Origin: Rhodamnia argentea
Taxonomy: Eukaryota > Streptophyta > Magnoliopsida > Myrtales > Myrtaceae
Length of the DNA stretch: 64,000 nt
Reading direction: 5' to 3'
Assembly: GCF_020921035.1 (NCBI RefSeq)
Contig: NC_063151.1
Location: 26,542,934-26,606,933, forward strand
In this document: in pieces, positions 48,071 through 59,247 of the stretch
Layout of the letters: the number at the start of each line of letters is the position of its first letter
How positions within the stretch are numbered: position 1 is the stretch's first letter
The notes under the pieces: model-generated
What the model was told of the DNA's origin: nothing
Database searches by the model: none
The model's input: only the letters and a program-made list of their open reading frames with translations
Position numbers and translations under genes: made by a program

Positions 48071-50242
48071 TCATTTTTCTTTTTGTTCTCTTTGGTCTTT
48101 TTCGATTTTAGAGGGAATGACGATTTGTCGCCCTCGAGTTTCACGGCAACGTCAGCTTTGCCCCCAACATAAATCAAATTGACTAAGTTTGCCCCGTGAA
48201 ATTCGCGCAGCTGCTGCTTCTGTCGTCCCTCTTCGAGTGGAGTAATCTGGTTCACGAACGAGTACAAGGTTTTTAGAGTCAAGCTGGTACGGAAAGTTGG
48301 AGTTGAATGGCTTGCAAGTGCCTCCCTTTTCTCTCTCCTATTGGGCGTCGGACTGCCATTCGCGTAATCTCTTAATTATGGTAAACAAGCAGTTCAAAAT
48401 AAATCTGTCAAGCAGGCGAGTTAGGTAGAAAATAATTCCACCCATATTGACTATTTATATGCAATGCAAATCAATGAGCAATACCCGACCCGATCCAGGA
48501 TTCAATTTAAGCAATTTTCTCCTTAAATTGTTGCATTTGTAGAATTGGCGGCTCCAAAAACCGGCTCCTCGAGTTATTAAGGAAGCTCAGGGGTCGGGTT
48601 ATGAATGGTGGTGTGAAGGTGGTGGTGAAAGTTCAGCCCAGGCCATCTATAAGTCATGAAATGGATTTAGACTATGGTTTTGCAAAAGTATAAACTGACC
48701 GTCACTTCGCAAGGAGTCTTGATTGAGGAAAATATGTAAAAAGAAGAGTTATCAATCTTGAGCTTTTGGAATGCAAGCATATTTAAATTAACGTAGCATT
48801 AAACCCCAATCGGAAGCACAGGCTCTCAGCATAAATTATCTATATTCCTATCAGTTATAAACTTAACATTGTCTAATCTCAGTTCCAGGAGAAATACATT
48901 GTTCAAGCATTTCATCAACCAGGTAGTAGACAACAGCTCCTCAACTTCTCCCCGTACATTCCTTTCATTTCTATCCGGTTTGAAAGTTTCTTTATCCACG
49001 AAAATCAAAGCCACATAGGCAAAACATTCTGATGAAAGGTGAATCAGAAACCAGCATGTTCTGGTAGCTGAAAGAATCAAATCGCTAGGATATCGGTATG
49101 GAAAGTGGCAACAACGTCGAAATGCACGCTTAACACACAATTCCATCCATGGCATCATCTCTCAAAAATACGCCAGGAAGGACATGATGCTCACAATTGC
49201 CCATCGAGACGGAATTAGCGTAGTTTCCATTGCCGAAGCAATGAACCAATTCAGGAAACCAAACCTAAAAGCTCTCTGAAAAATCAGTCGGAAAATCGTA
49301 ACAAAACCCAATTGTGGTGGTCGGTGTGCTCTAGGAATCAGTTGGAAAATCGACAGATGCAGGAATCGTGAAGAACACACCGACCACCACAATTTATGTC
49401 ATGACTGTCTACAGACTCGGCATAGAAAAGACAAGGGTAAATGAAACAATCTCTCAGGCGGGGAAAAAGGGCAATTGTTGAAGAAAGGGGACAGAATAAA
49501 AGAGCAGCAACGACAAATAGGAATAGAGGTAAATATGAACTCATATGAAACGCATACTCTTTTGAACTTTGCCATTCTAGACCCAATTATAACCATTTGT
49601 TGTATATCATTAGTCCATGTAATAACCCGACCCATCAAATATGAGTTAAGAAATTAATTCATAACCCATATTGACAAGTCTAGTTCTGAACAAGCAGCTC
49701 CAACGAAGGTCCGATCCAACATGGTTGTCAATATATCCGGCAGGGTAAAGCACACAACATCCCATTTACAATGTTGCATGATTAGCTTTAGTTTATAGAT
49801 AAAGGAAATATTCGGTTGCAGCTCTGAGGGACACTAAGCAGTTAATGATCTTAGTCATCATCTAATGGCACATATGCACTTGGTCGGCTCTCATAGCAAA
49901 CGTAATTCCCGTCTGCATTGTCTTGTGTCAAATGAGAGAGGAAAAAAAAAGTATTGAAGCAGCACCGGAATGATGTCGGGCGAAAGTTGGGAAATAGGTA
50001 ACGTAACCTGCAAAACTTTTGCAATTTCAGAACTTCAAGGGGGAAATGGAGGGGGCCAAAGTCATAAAAAGTAAATCTTAGTCACGAATGAATCCTCCAA
50101 GATCGGCGCTCAGTGTTGCTTTCCGATACATTGAGGTCAAAACTTCCTCAAAAGACCTTATTGAGATGGAACGAGATGAACAGTGCAGGCAGCAAGCCAG
50201 ATGGAAAATTGCGGCAGGAGAGCCCGAAATTGATCTGCAGCT
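48071..50242. other. Intergenic between ABO5 and MPP alpha
   Basis: No recognised gene. The minus strand has ORFs of 110 residues (49158-48826, MMPWMELCVKRAFRRCCHFP) and 76 residues (49392-49162) of unknown nature. A perfect 19-bp hairpin lies at 49310-49394. Near 50000-50242 the sequence is the likely 3' UTR of the MPP alpha gene. Confidence 0.3.
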
Positions 50243-53200
50243 TCATCTCGCATGGAATCTTCGGCTCACTGATTCATAGCTCGGGACATGGATAACTGTC
50301 ATAAAAGGAGGAATTGTATAGATGTCTCATTCCTAGAGCACTGATCGTATGAGCTTTTAAATGTGATAGGAGGTTGGGTAGAAAAAAGTTACCATCCCCA
50401 TATGAGGCCATTGTCAACGGCGAAGAAAGAACTCGACGAGCGACGCTAGTGACATCATCCAAAGTGACTTTCTCAACATCCTTCAGAAAATGCTCCACGG
50501 GTTTCCTGGAAGACGGCAAAAGGGATGTTAAAACAAATGCATATGCTGTTCACCTTGGACACTGCACTAACTTTGTGTTATTTAAGGAGGCTTTTGATCC
50601 GACCCAAAAAATTAAAATGAGGAGGCTTTTGCTTCTAGCTCGTGAATTTGGCTCTAGAGTGGAAATATACGTGCATAAATGTTACACTTGAAACTTTATC
50701 TAGCTCGTGCATTTGGTCTGTACTTCCACCCTCGCAGCTTCCAAACACGACGTTCAATAAATGGCAAAGCTAAAGCAATAGACTCATGGCCAAAGGCCAC
50801 ATACATGTCATGCCTTTGGCCTACAATTTGCATGAGTTCTAATATTCAAAAACTGGCAATCTTAAAAGAACTCTATGGCCTTCATTTCCTATTTTCTGCA
50901 GACTGACTTAGCTCCCCACGAGATGGACTGTGAATAATGCATAGCTACCAGCAATGCATACTAAAATCATTATTCAAGCCTTACAGTGCATCCATAGATG
51001 TGAAAGTAAAGCCAAACTTGAGGTAACCAACGCTACAAGCATGAGTGCACGGCGTGTCACTTAAAGCATCATTGTCACTTAGATACCTCTCTCCAAATGT
51101 CAAGATCTGTCTTCCTATGTCTTCTGAGACAATCATCTGTGAGAGGCAACAATTAGAAATCACTGTGAGGAAAAGATTTGACAGAAAAAACTTCCCAAAC
51201 AAAGAAGAAAAGAACAAAGGCTGAAAAAGGTTGTGAGATAATCATATTCAAGGAAGTTTTCATAGATACCTTGGGGTAAAAGAAAGTTTACCAACAAGGA
51301 AGTAGCAAAAAAGAGAGTTCATAGATGTTTAGGCCCAATAGCCTTCATTTTAGTCAAGCTATCTTATTTTCTTTTCCTGTTCTTAAGAAATCATTTCAAG
51401 ATGGAGTTTGAACCATACTCTAGATTCCAAATTCATCAGGACTGCAGATTTTGTAGACTCTTTAGCACGATTAAGTTGCACTTGAGTAACTGCCATAAAG
51501 AAAAATTTTCAATTGATGTCAGGGAAAAGTAGAAACGAAAAACAAAAATGGCACATTGAAGAACATAAACAGACGCACCTTGTCCAGGTGTTGCCAGTGC
51601 CATTAATTCTTTTGCAGCTAAATCGACGGCTTTTTCCACAAAGTCAGAGCTCTGTTAACCAAATTTAGAAGAAAAACAATAAGCTCAGAAGTAATTAGCA
51701 AAACATAAACGTTCCTCACTGCAAGTAATCTTGTCAACACCTAGTCAGTGGCACTCCAAGCTGACAGAAGCTAAAAAGAATTCCAATTTACTATATATTT
51801 TCGTGTTTTAACCAATGTCAAGCATCAGGGACCCCATTCACTCTTTCTTATTCCTCCAGTCAGTCCAAAACCAAAACGTACGAATCTGAAGCTAACCCTA
51901 CAATTGTTTCCACATAGAAACTGAACTTCCTCCCCATAATCGCATCCTACAAACTATAATTATATTCTTCTTCCCTACCCAGAAATACAAGTCTATCATG
52001 AAGAGTGACGAGATTGGACATCTACAATATCTATGAACAGTCGCATCCTTGAAATTTAGGCGTGTTTCCATTTACTCAAGCCAGCACCATCAGATCGTGG
52101 GGCTTAATATTTCTGTACATATACATAATCGGACATCTACAATATCTATGACCAACTAGCATGGTCCGGCACAAGGGATGCAAAGTTGGCAAGAGAAAGG
52201 AGAAGATATGAATCAGTCTTACAGTGCTAGCATAAATGCCGAACAACCCAGTTTTATTGAAAATGCTGTTGAATGCTGAAAAAGATTGAATCTGTTGGTA
52301 CTCGTTCAACACACGGAGATCTGCGTATTCGAGATGACCAGATTCATTAATCTTAGGCAATGCAATTCCAAGGTTACAAGGTCTATTAGTCCAACAAAAG
52401 CGAGAGGGTGCTCGAAGAACCATGCTCAACAATCAATGAAAGCCTGAATATTTGATACCTCGCACCGAAATAGAGAAAAGTTTGTCAACAAAATTAAGGT
52501 CAGGACACAACTTACACAGCCTGGAATGCATTCCTTTTCCAGGGCCTCCAGCAGAAAATGAACCACCCCCTCCCATAAGCATCTGTAGGACTACTGAAAT
52601 GTCACCCATCTTCATTTAACCAAGGAACCAAAAGTCTCAAGGGATCCTCATAGGACAAGCGACGACACAGAAACAACACTGTGATGGTCCACCAAACTCT
52701 GGAGGTAAAGGTTTCAGTGCTAACCTGAATCACGGTCAAGATGACTGCATCCCTTTCCTTAATCCATCCGCCCGGAAGTTCAAAAGCAAGAGCAATATGT
52801 GTGCTCTGCACAGATAAAACTGAGAGATAAGCAACAATTCAGTTATTCCCTTTTCTCATCTCTCTTAAAATATAACTAGAGAAATACCCCTGAATCAGCC
52901 TGTTGCCGGAAATCACCACCGACATACTTGGATTCTGGCTCTGCAGGAGAAGCAACCTTAGGAAGGTCTGAAAGAAGTGGTTCTGCTATGGACAAGAGCT
53001 CTTCATGTTCAACCCCCGATGCAGCAAAAACCATCCTAGGTGCTGTATAATTTTCCTGAATTTTAAATGTAAATAGTTTCTCAGGAAAATCAGGCACACA
53101 ATAACGATAAAACTTGCATTACAACAGATGAGAAAATTTAAGCAATAAAATGTTGAAGAAAAGAGATTGCAGGGATTTTCTAGTGAATATATGCTCGATT

Positions 53201-55422
53201 GCAAATGCAGTTTTCAATGAGTTCCAGTCTTACAGCAACAAATTCCTCCAACATGGTATTGTCCAATCGGTTTAGTGCTGATTCAGGAGCCAAGAGAGGA
53301 TTTGCCAGTGCACCAGCATAACCAGCAGAATGAATAGCTTCCAAAAGTAAGCCTTGAGGATTGTTAGAAAGTTCACTAAGTTCTGTTTTCACCTTTAGTA
53401 GCTGCATAACCACAAATGATTAGCTTAGAAACCAGGAATAAAATCTAAGGATTACAGAAGGGCAGAAGTAGAAGCAAAAGAACAACAAAAACACTGGTAG
53501 TGTTTTGCTTCCAAAGCAAGTCTGACATAAAAACAAGCTTCAGCAAATTTATGGATTTTTAAAATTCACAGTATCTGCATGGTAAGTGGATAAGACATAT
53601 AATCATTTGAAACTTTACCACATATTTTCTAATTACACGGATACTTCAATTTTAGGAACATAGTTGCACCCAGCAAGGGTAGCTAAGTACATAAAACACA
53701 GTTCAACCCTAATCTAAATTGAACTTTTCATTTCTTTCAACCATTCAAACTGATTCTACAATTAAGATATCCCCTTTTTCTCGATGTGACCATCAGCAAC
53801 TAGAAACTAAAGGATACTAGGCTAGGCTTTGCACATCTTACTATTGCAAGAAAACTAAATGAACAATTCCGTAAGGGCAACTTGGTCAGCATCAGATGTA
53901 GAGAACTGATAAAGGTATAAACTTTAAAAGTACATGTTCAAGTGAAAGACAATCATTCGAAAGGGCTAATTTTGGTGTACCTCTTCATTGACTTCCCAGT
54001 CCAAGAATACGGGGTTCCTCACACTATCAATGAGTAACTCTACCATCTCAGGAACATAAGTCTTCAAGGCATCGAAAGTGTAACCCATCTGCTCCCTTGA
54101 GGCAGAGGCAGCGACATTACCTCCAATTGCCTCCACTTCTCTAACAACACGCAGATGACTCCTATTCCTTGTGCTCTTGAATGCCATCCTCTCCAGCAGG
54201 TGTGTAGCCCCACTGGTGATGGGAGTTTCATAGACAGAACCACAGTCGATGTATAATCCTATGGAGGCTGCAGGACTCTAGTCAACCAGAAATTAACAAC
54301 TAAACTAAATCAGAAGCAATCAAATTGACAATGAAGACACGGGCAGGAAATTAGATAGACAAGAAATTGAAGCTATACAAACTTAATTGAAATGACAATT
54401 AAACTGCAAAGTGGAAACGCACTGTCGATGTTTCCGAGGCAATTTTGACTCCATTAGGGAGGGTGGTAATCTTGGTCTTGCTTGGTTCGACGTAATCCGG
54501 TAGTGCATTGGGAGGGGAAATGCCTGCAAGAGGCATCTCTAGAGGAGGAAGTGTACTTGAACTTTCTCCGGTCAACCAACTAAATAAACCCGATGAGGTG
54601 GAGTTTGATGCAACTGCACTTGAAGCAGCATACCTGCAAGTTCCTAGGCTGCCCACTCGACCCTGTCACATGATATTTAATGATAACATGAATATTCCAT
54701 TAGGAACTCCCACTTACATTTCCATTATTACTGCATATGAAACGCCACATACTATGATCCCTTTTGGTGATAATAAACACTATATAAATGTAGTTCAATA
54801 TTTTGTTACCAAAGGACCCCGCAAAGAACCATTTTCAGTCGTGGCATATCTCTTGTTCAGAAGAACAAGACGCTCGACTTCAGAATAACCTTCTACCAAA
54901 AGGTGAGCATCTTATTGAGAAGGCAATAGATACGACAATGGCAAAGAAACGAATCTCAACAAAGGCAATAACCTTGCTCGTTTGGAACGCTTGGTTTGAT
55001 CAATAAGCACGTTGCAAACGAAAAGAGCTATTCCTTTTACTCAAAACAAAGAGAACAGACAGAATCACCAAAGCAAACATTAGCCCAGAACCCGAGAATG
55101 AACAAACTAGGCCAAACAAATGGAACAAACCCAAATCAAAATCGAAGCTGCGCCTGACACAAAATCCGGGACTGCATTTCAAATCCACCGAACCTAATGT
55201 CTCCCCAACTTCCACTGGTGATCAACCATTTGATTGAAACGCGACCCAGTCACACAGAAGTCAGAAACATCATACAAACGAGCATAAGAATCAGTTTCCG
55301 TCCTTACAAAGTTCCCGGCTCAAATTTGAGATATCAAACGCAAAAAGCCCGGATCTTTGAAAGGGACCCACGTGAATACTGACCTTGAGAGACCTGAGGC
55401 GCGAAGCTGCAGTCCGGTACAT
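50243..55422 (-). CDS. MPPA: Mitochondrial processing peptidase subunit alpha
   Basis: Thirteen exons: 55422-55384, 54662-54423, 54277-53981, 53401-53234, 53055-52888, 52805-52725, 52582-52516, 52320-52223, 51651-51579, 51489-51419, 51136-51087, 50505-50393 and 50295-50243. All phases fit, giving 505 residues. The start [13 protein letters not shown] is a presequence. [12 protein letters not shown] takes the place of the beta subunit's zinc site: the HxxEH motif is missing, as expected for alpha. The glycine-rich loop [19 protein letters not shown], which grips presequences, is intact. The C-terminus is [14 protein letters not shown]. The alpha/beta dimer removes presequences and in plants is built into the cytochrome bc1 complex of the inner membrane as a core subunit. 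Exon 7 begins MLMGGGG directly after VIQ; a cryptic acceptor lies ten bases upstream. No damage is seen. Confidence 0.96.
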
Positions 55423-55691
55423 GGCGATTTTGGCGAAGTAATCAAAGCCCTAAAAGCAAGCTCTTCCTTTCTGGACGCAGCAGCTTAAAGAGGCTGTGCT
55501 GAAAAATGGTGCGTTTGAGGGAAAGAAGAAGCGAGCAAAAAATAAAAGGGAGGAAGCGAACGACGGTGGCTGCGGAAATAGTAGAAGAAGCCGCAATGAC
55601 AAAATGGCATTCTGGTAATTATGGGGGTTTACATAAAAGACTCTGCAACTTTACCAATTTTCATCAATTTGTCCGTCAGGTTTTCAAATTG
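55423..55691 (-). promoter_or_regulatory. MPP alpha 5' leader and promoter
   Basis: The stretch lies between the MPP alpha start and the SINE. AGGGCTTTGATTACTTCG on the sense strand directly precedes the start. No TATA or site II motif stands out. The SINE sits within about 300 bases of the start codon. Confidence 0.3.
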
Positions 55692-55703
55692 CTGCATTTA
55701 GAC

Positions 55704-55891
55704 TTTTTATTTTTATTTTTATAACCGAGATTTTTCACTTGCAATAGACTATTCCTCAGGGTGGTAAGGGTTTTGTCAATACCACCAAGTAAGTTCCCCA
55801 AGACGTTATCGCTGAGAGTCGAACATGGAACCTCATTAGTTTAACCGTCGAAAATCCATGCGTCTCACCAATCCGTCCGACGCCGCATTGA
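55704..55891 (-). mobile_element. tRNA-derived SINE with perfect 12-bp target duplication
   Basis: Identical 12-bp words CTGCATTTAGAC flank the element at 55692-55703 and 55892-55903. Read on the minus strand it starts with a tRNA-like head: GGACGGATTGGTGAGACGC as box A-like, then about 45 bases on GGTTCCATGTTCGACTCTC as box B-like. It ends in an A-rich tail (ATAAAAATAAAAATAAAAA). Head, tail and variable-length duplication together are the marks of a Pol III-derived SINE moved by LINE machinery. It has no coding capacity. It is about 188 bp long. Confidence 0.85.
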
Positions 55892-56019
55892 CTGCATTTA
55901 GACCCTTTGATCTATGATTTTTGGAGAAAAAAATGTGTGCTTGAATAACGTTTTTTTCCCCTTTATCCATGGTTAACGTTCACTAAAATAATTAAAATGA
56001 AAAATAAAATTGCTAATCC

Positions 56020-57262
56020 TTTTGGCTACGTTAGGTAGTTATCATATCCTTTATTTTATGCATGCTCAAGACAAAATAATATCGGATATAAAAAGGATAT
56101 AGCTCGAATAAAATTATTCGGTGGAGAGTTGAGATAAAAGTGGATAAGATTTTTAATATTCATAATATAAAAGTTATTTTTCTCTAATAAATATTTTTTA
56201 AAATCAATCATATTTAAATAACAGTATGGAAAAAGAAAATTTTAATATATTTAAAAAAAAAGAATAAAGAAAAATACATTTATTCTTATGTTCAATTTTC
56301 TTTCTACTTATAATACAAATTCAGTATGTAAACATAAATTTAGTATTTACATTTATTAGATATTTTAGGTATATTATTAAAGTTTATTATTTAATAAGAT
56401 TTTATTAGAGAATGGTGGAAGTGGAAAAAAAATTAAAAATAAAATAATTAAAAAATGATATAGGAAAAAATAAAAATAATAAGTAAATAAAAATGAAGTA
56501 TGAAGGATTCTTACCTTCTTTGGTTTTTGCAATTTTTAAGTTCATTTCTAGGGGTGTCAATAGTTCAATTTTTCAACCAAAAAAACAATTCTGTTTTTTA
56601 AAAAAACCAAACCGAACTGAACTAAACCATCAGAAGGTAAGCTTGAATTGAACCAAATCTCACCCTGAATTGAATACAAACCGAAACAAAAATTCAATTC
56701 GGTTCGGTTCGATTTTCGATTTTTATTTTTTATTTTTTCGTTGTTTCCTTTGGTTTCTTCCTTTTTTGGTGGCTAAGGGCCGGCGACCTCCCCGGCCGTG
56801 GATGAGGGGTCGCGGCCACTTGTAGACGGAGCGTCGCAAGCTCTTGCGGTGGCCAGCAAGGGCCATGATCCCTCACTTGCTCCACCGACTCCCAGCCACC
56901 AAAAAAGGAAAAAATAAAAGAATAGAAAGAAAAATGAAAAAAAAATAAAAGAGTTTTCGTTTCGATATCAATAACAAAACCAAACCAAAGTAAACTGAAC
57001 AAAAAAAAAAGAATTGTTATTTTTCAATTAATAAAAGCGAAAACTGAACTGAATCAAATTGCACAAATTTTTGGTTCGGTTTTTCGATTTAGTTTTGATA
57101 CCCTTGCCATTTACACTAATATGCCGTTTATATCAAACAATGGACGTGAAAGGATGTGAAAACATCGAGCCTTATTATTGCTATTAGCCAAATAGTGAAT
57201 ATGATAAAGCAAAATCACTCGATTTTACATCCTATCATATCCGAAATCCAAACAACCAAATG
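56020..57262. mobile_element. TIR element, family D, copy 1 (contains a nested hAT MITE)
   Basis: The left end GGCTACGTTAGGTAGTTATC and the right end CCAAACAACCAAATGTGGC are degenerate inverted repeats of a GCTACGTTTGGTT type. Both are followed inward by ATCATATCC-type words. The interior outside the nested element is AT-rich and non-coding. Superfamily not determined; target duplication not clear. Confidence 0.45.
56549..57106. mobile_element. hAT-type MITE, degenerate ends
   Basis: The left end TAGGGGTGTCA is identical to that of the 8847 element; the right end TGATACCCTTG has decayed from TGACACCCCTA. The arms carry inverted GGTTCGGTTCGATTTTCG-type repeats. The core at about 56770-56895 is GC-rich (GGGCCGGCGACCTCCCCGG). 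The flanking 8 bp are no longer a clear duplication. It lies inside the family D element. Confidence 0.7.
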
Positions 57263-57589
57263 TGGCATTTGCGTTCATATGCGGCGATATCAAGACATAG
57301 TGGATTAAACTAGTCTCTCCGAAATGGTCCATCTAAAGCAATAAGCCTATGAGGCGAACAAACCAGCACTTCAATTGAGGACATTGGATTTGCTTTCTCT
57401 TACCTCAAGAGGTGAACCAGGACAAGAAAAATATCGAGCTCTATTCTGTGTTAATTACAGAAAAAAAAAATAAAGTCGAGGAGCGAGAACAAAAATATCG
57501 TCGAGCCTCCTACTAGACCACGCGTCGCGGCTCCGAAAAATAATGGGAATCACAGTGAGCATTAGAGAATAATAGTAAGAGACTACGAT

Positions 57590-58100
57590 TTATAAAATTA
57601 TAAAAAAAAGACATAAATCTATTATAATTATGTCAATTCAATTTTAAACTTTTATTCTGGATTCAATCCTAAATCTTTTTGCAGCTATACTAATTTAATC
57701 TATCTAGCCAATTTTGGCCGACCGGCGCTAATGTGAATACCGGCCGTCGGCATAATTCTTTATTATTTATTTATTTTTCCTTTTTTCTTTCTTCCCCTTC
57801 TTCTTAATCCTATGGCCGGTCCGGCCAGATGTGATGGCCGGTGAGGTCAGCCTTGGTAGGGGTCGGCGAGCCGAGCCGAGCCAGCCGGAGGAGGAAGAAA
57901 AGGAGAAGAAAATAATAAAATACAAAATCAAAATAATCAAAATAAAATATTATATCGCCAACCGGTGTTCAAGTCGGTGTGGGCTGGCCAAAATTGGCTA
58001 AATAGACTAAAGTAAAAGATTTAGGGCTTGATTGGTAAGAAAAAAAATTTAGGGTTGAATTTACATAACCCCAATAAATTTATGATTTTTTTTTTTTATT
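57590..58100. repeat. Foldback repeat, family B, copy 3
   Basis: The left arm reads AAAAAAGACATAAATCTATT and AATTTAATCTATCTAGCCAA; the right arm repeats these inverted and ends CCAATAAATTTATGATTTTT. The core at 57800-57895 is GC-rich (ATGGCCGGTCCGGCCAG, GCGAGCCGAGCCGAGCC). Confidence 0.6.
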
Positions 58101-59247
58101 TTTTTGTTGATCTTGTAATATCACCGGGTGAAAAGCCTAAGTCAAGTCCTTCGAAACTTCTGGCCGGAAAGAATTGTCTTCAAAGATAGAACAGGGTCTG
58201 CAATGACTTGACCATCAGTATGGGCCTAATGGACCGGTTGAGTAGCCCAATAAGCCCAACTTGCACTGGAATCAAGGATGTGGAGAAAATACTTGTTCAA
58301 ATCCGGGTTCAATGGAACATGGTCTCCAATGAAATGAAGATTTTAGTTTCGACACAAAAAAAAAAAAAATCCGATTTCAATGGAACATGGTCTACAATGA
58401 AATGAAGATTTTAGTTTCGACCAAAAAAAAAATTTCGGGTTCAATGGACTGCCTTTGATCCCGTGAAAACAACACAATATTATCCCTTTGTGATTCATCC
58501 CATCCGTTAGCTATTGGTCCACAAAAAAAAAAAAAATCTCGTGTCTAAGCCACACCAATGGTCACATTTCACTTTCTAAATTCCGAATTGGCTTTTACTT
58601 GATTCAAATATAGCGCGACTTGACATTTTTTCTAATCCCGAATATTTCAAATTTTCATGAAGTATAACCGTTAAAACGTAGCCACGTGTAACTTTTCATA
58701 ATTTTTTAGAATTTGGATAAAATTAGAAAAAAAAACACAAGATATTACTTTCTTACTTAATCATAAACAAACAAGTCTTTGAGCAACCCGTTGAGCAAGT
58801 GACCATAGATATTGGCATTTTTTATCGACAAACTGTAGCTGTTGCCGGCTTGCGATTGGCAATTTTGAAGCAATCGGATGTGGTGATTCGAAACCGTTGA
58901 ATATTTTCTATTAGACAAGTGAATGCATGGAAAGAAAAAAATTGAAGCTGACAAGTGAACGAGAAAGATCGTTTGTTAAGAGATAAAGGTAGGAACGTAC
59001 AGTTAGTTCGGTCCAATTTGAAATAAAAACGAACTAAACAATGATTTGAAATCAAATCCAACTAAACTTAAAATTTGTAGTTTGGTTCGGCTCGGAAGCA
59101 AAATTGACCAATAAGCATATTATGCATATTGACTCAATTCTACTATCCTTTTGCCTTTTCCATATTATAACCAAACATCCCTGATGTTTTGCATGTTGTT
59201 GACACCACTGCATAGTAACATTTGATATTTGAGTTTGGAAAATAAAT
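58101..59247. other. Intergenic with a short A-tract direct repeat
   Basis: A unit beginning TTCAATGGAACATGGTCT and ending in a GACC/GACA plus A-run occurs at 58308 and again 68 bases later, with a partial third copy at about 58436. The rest is AT-rich with short ORFs of no known family. Confidence 0.4.

Noticed and set aside
54508-54888. 126-residue plus-strand ORF opposite MPP alpha exon 2
   Set aside because: Antisense to a well-supported exon and extending into its intron; no domain.
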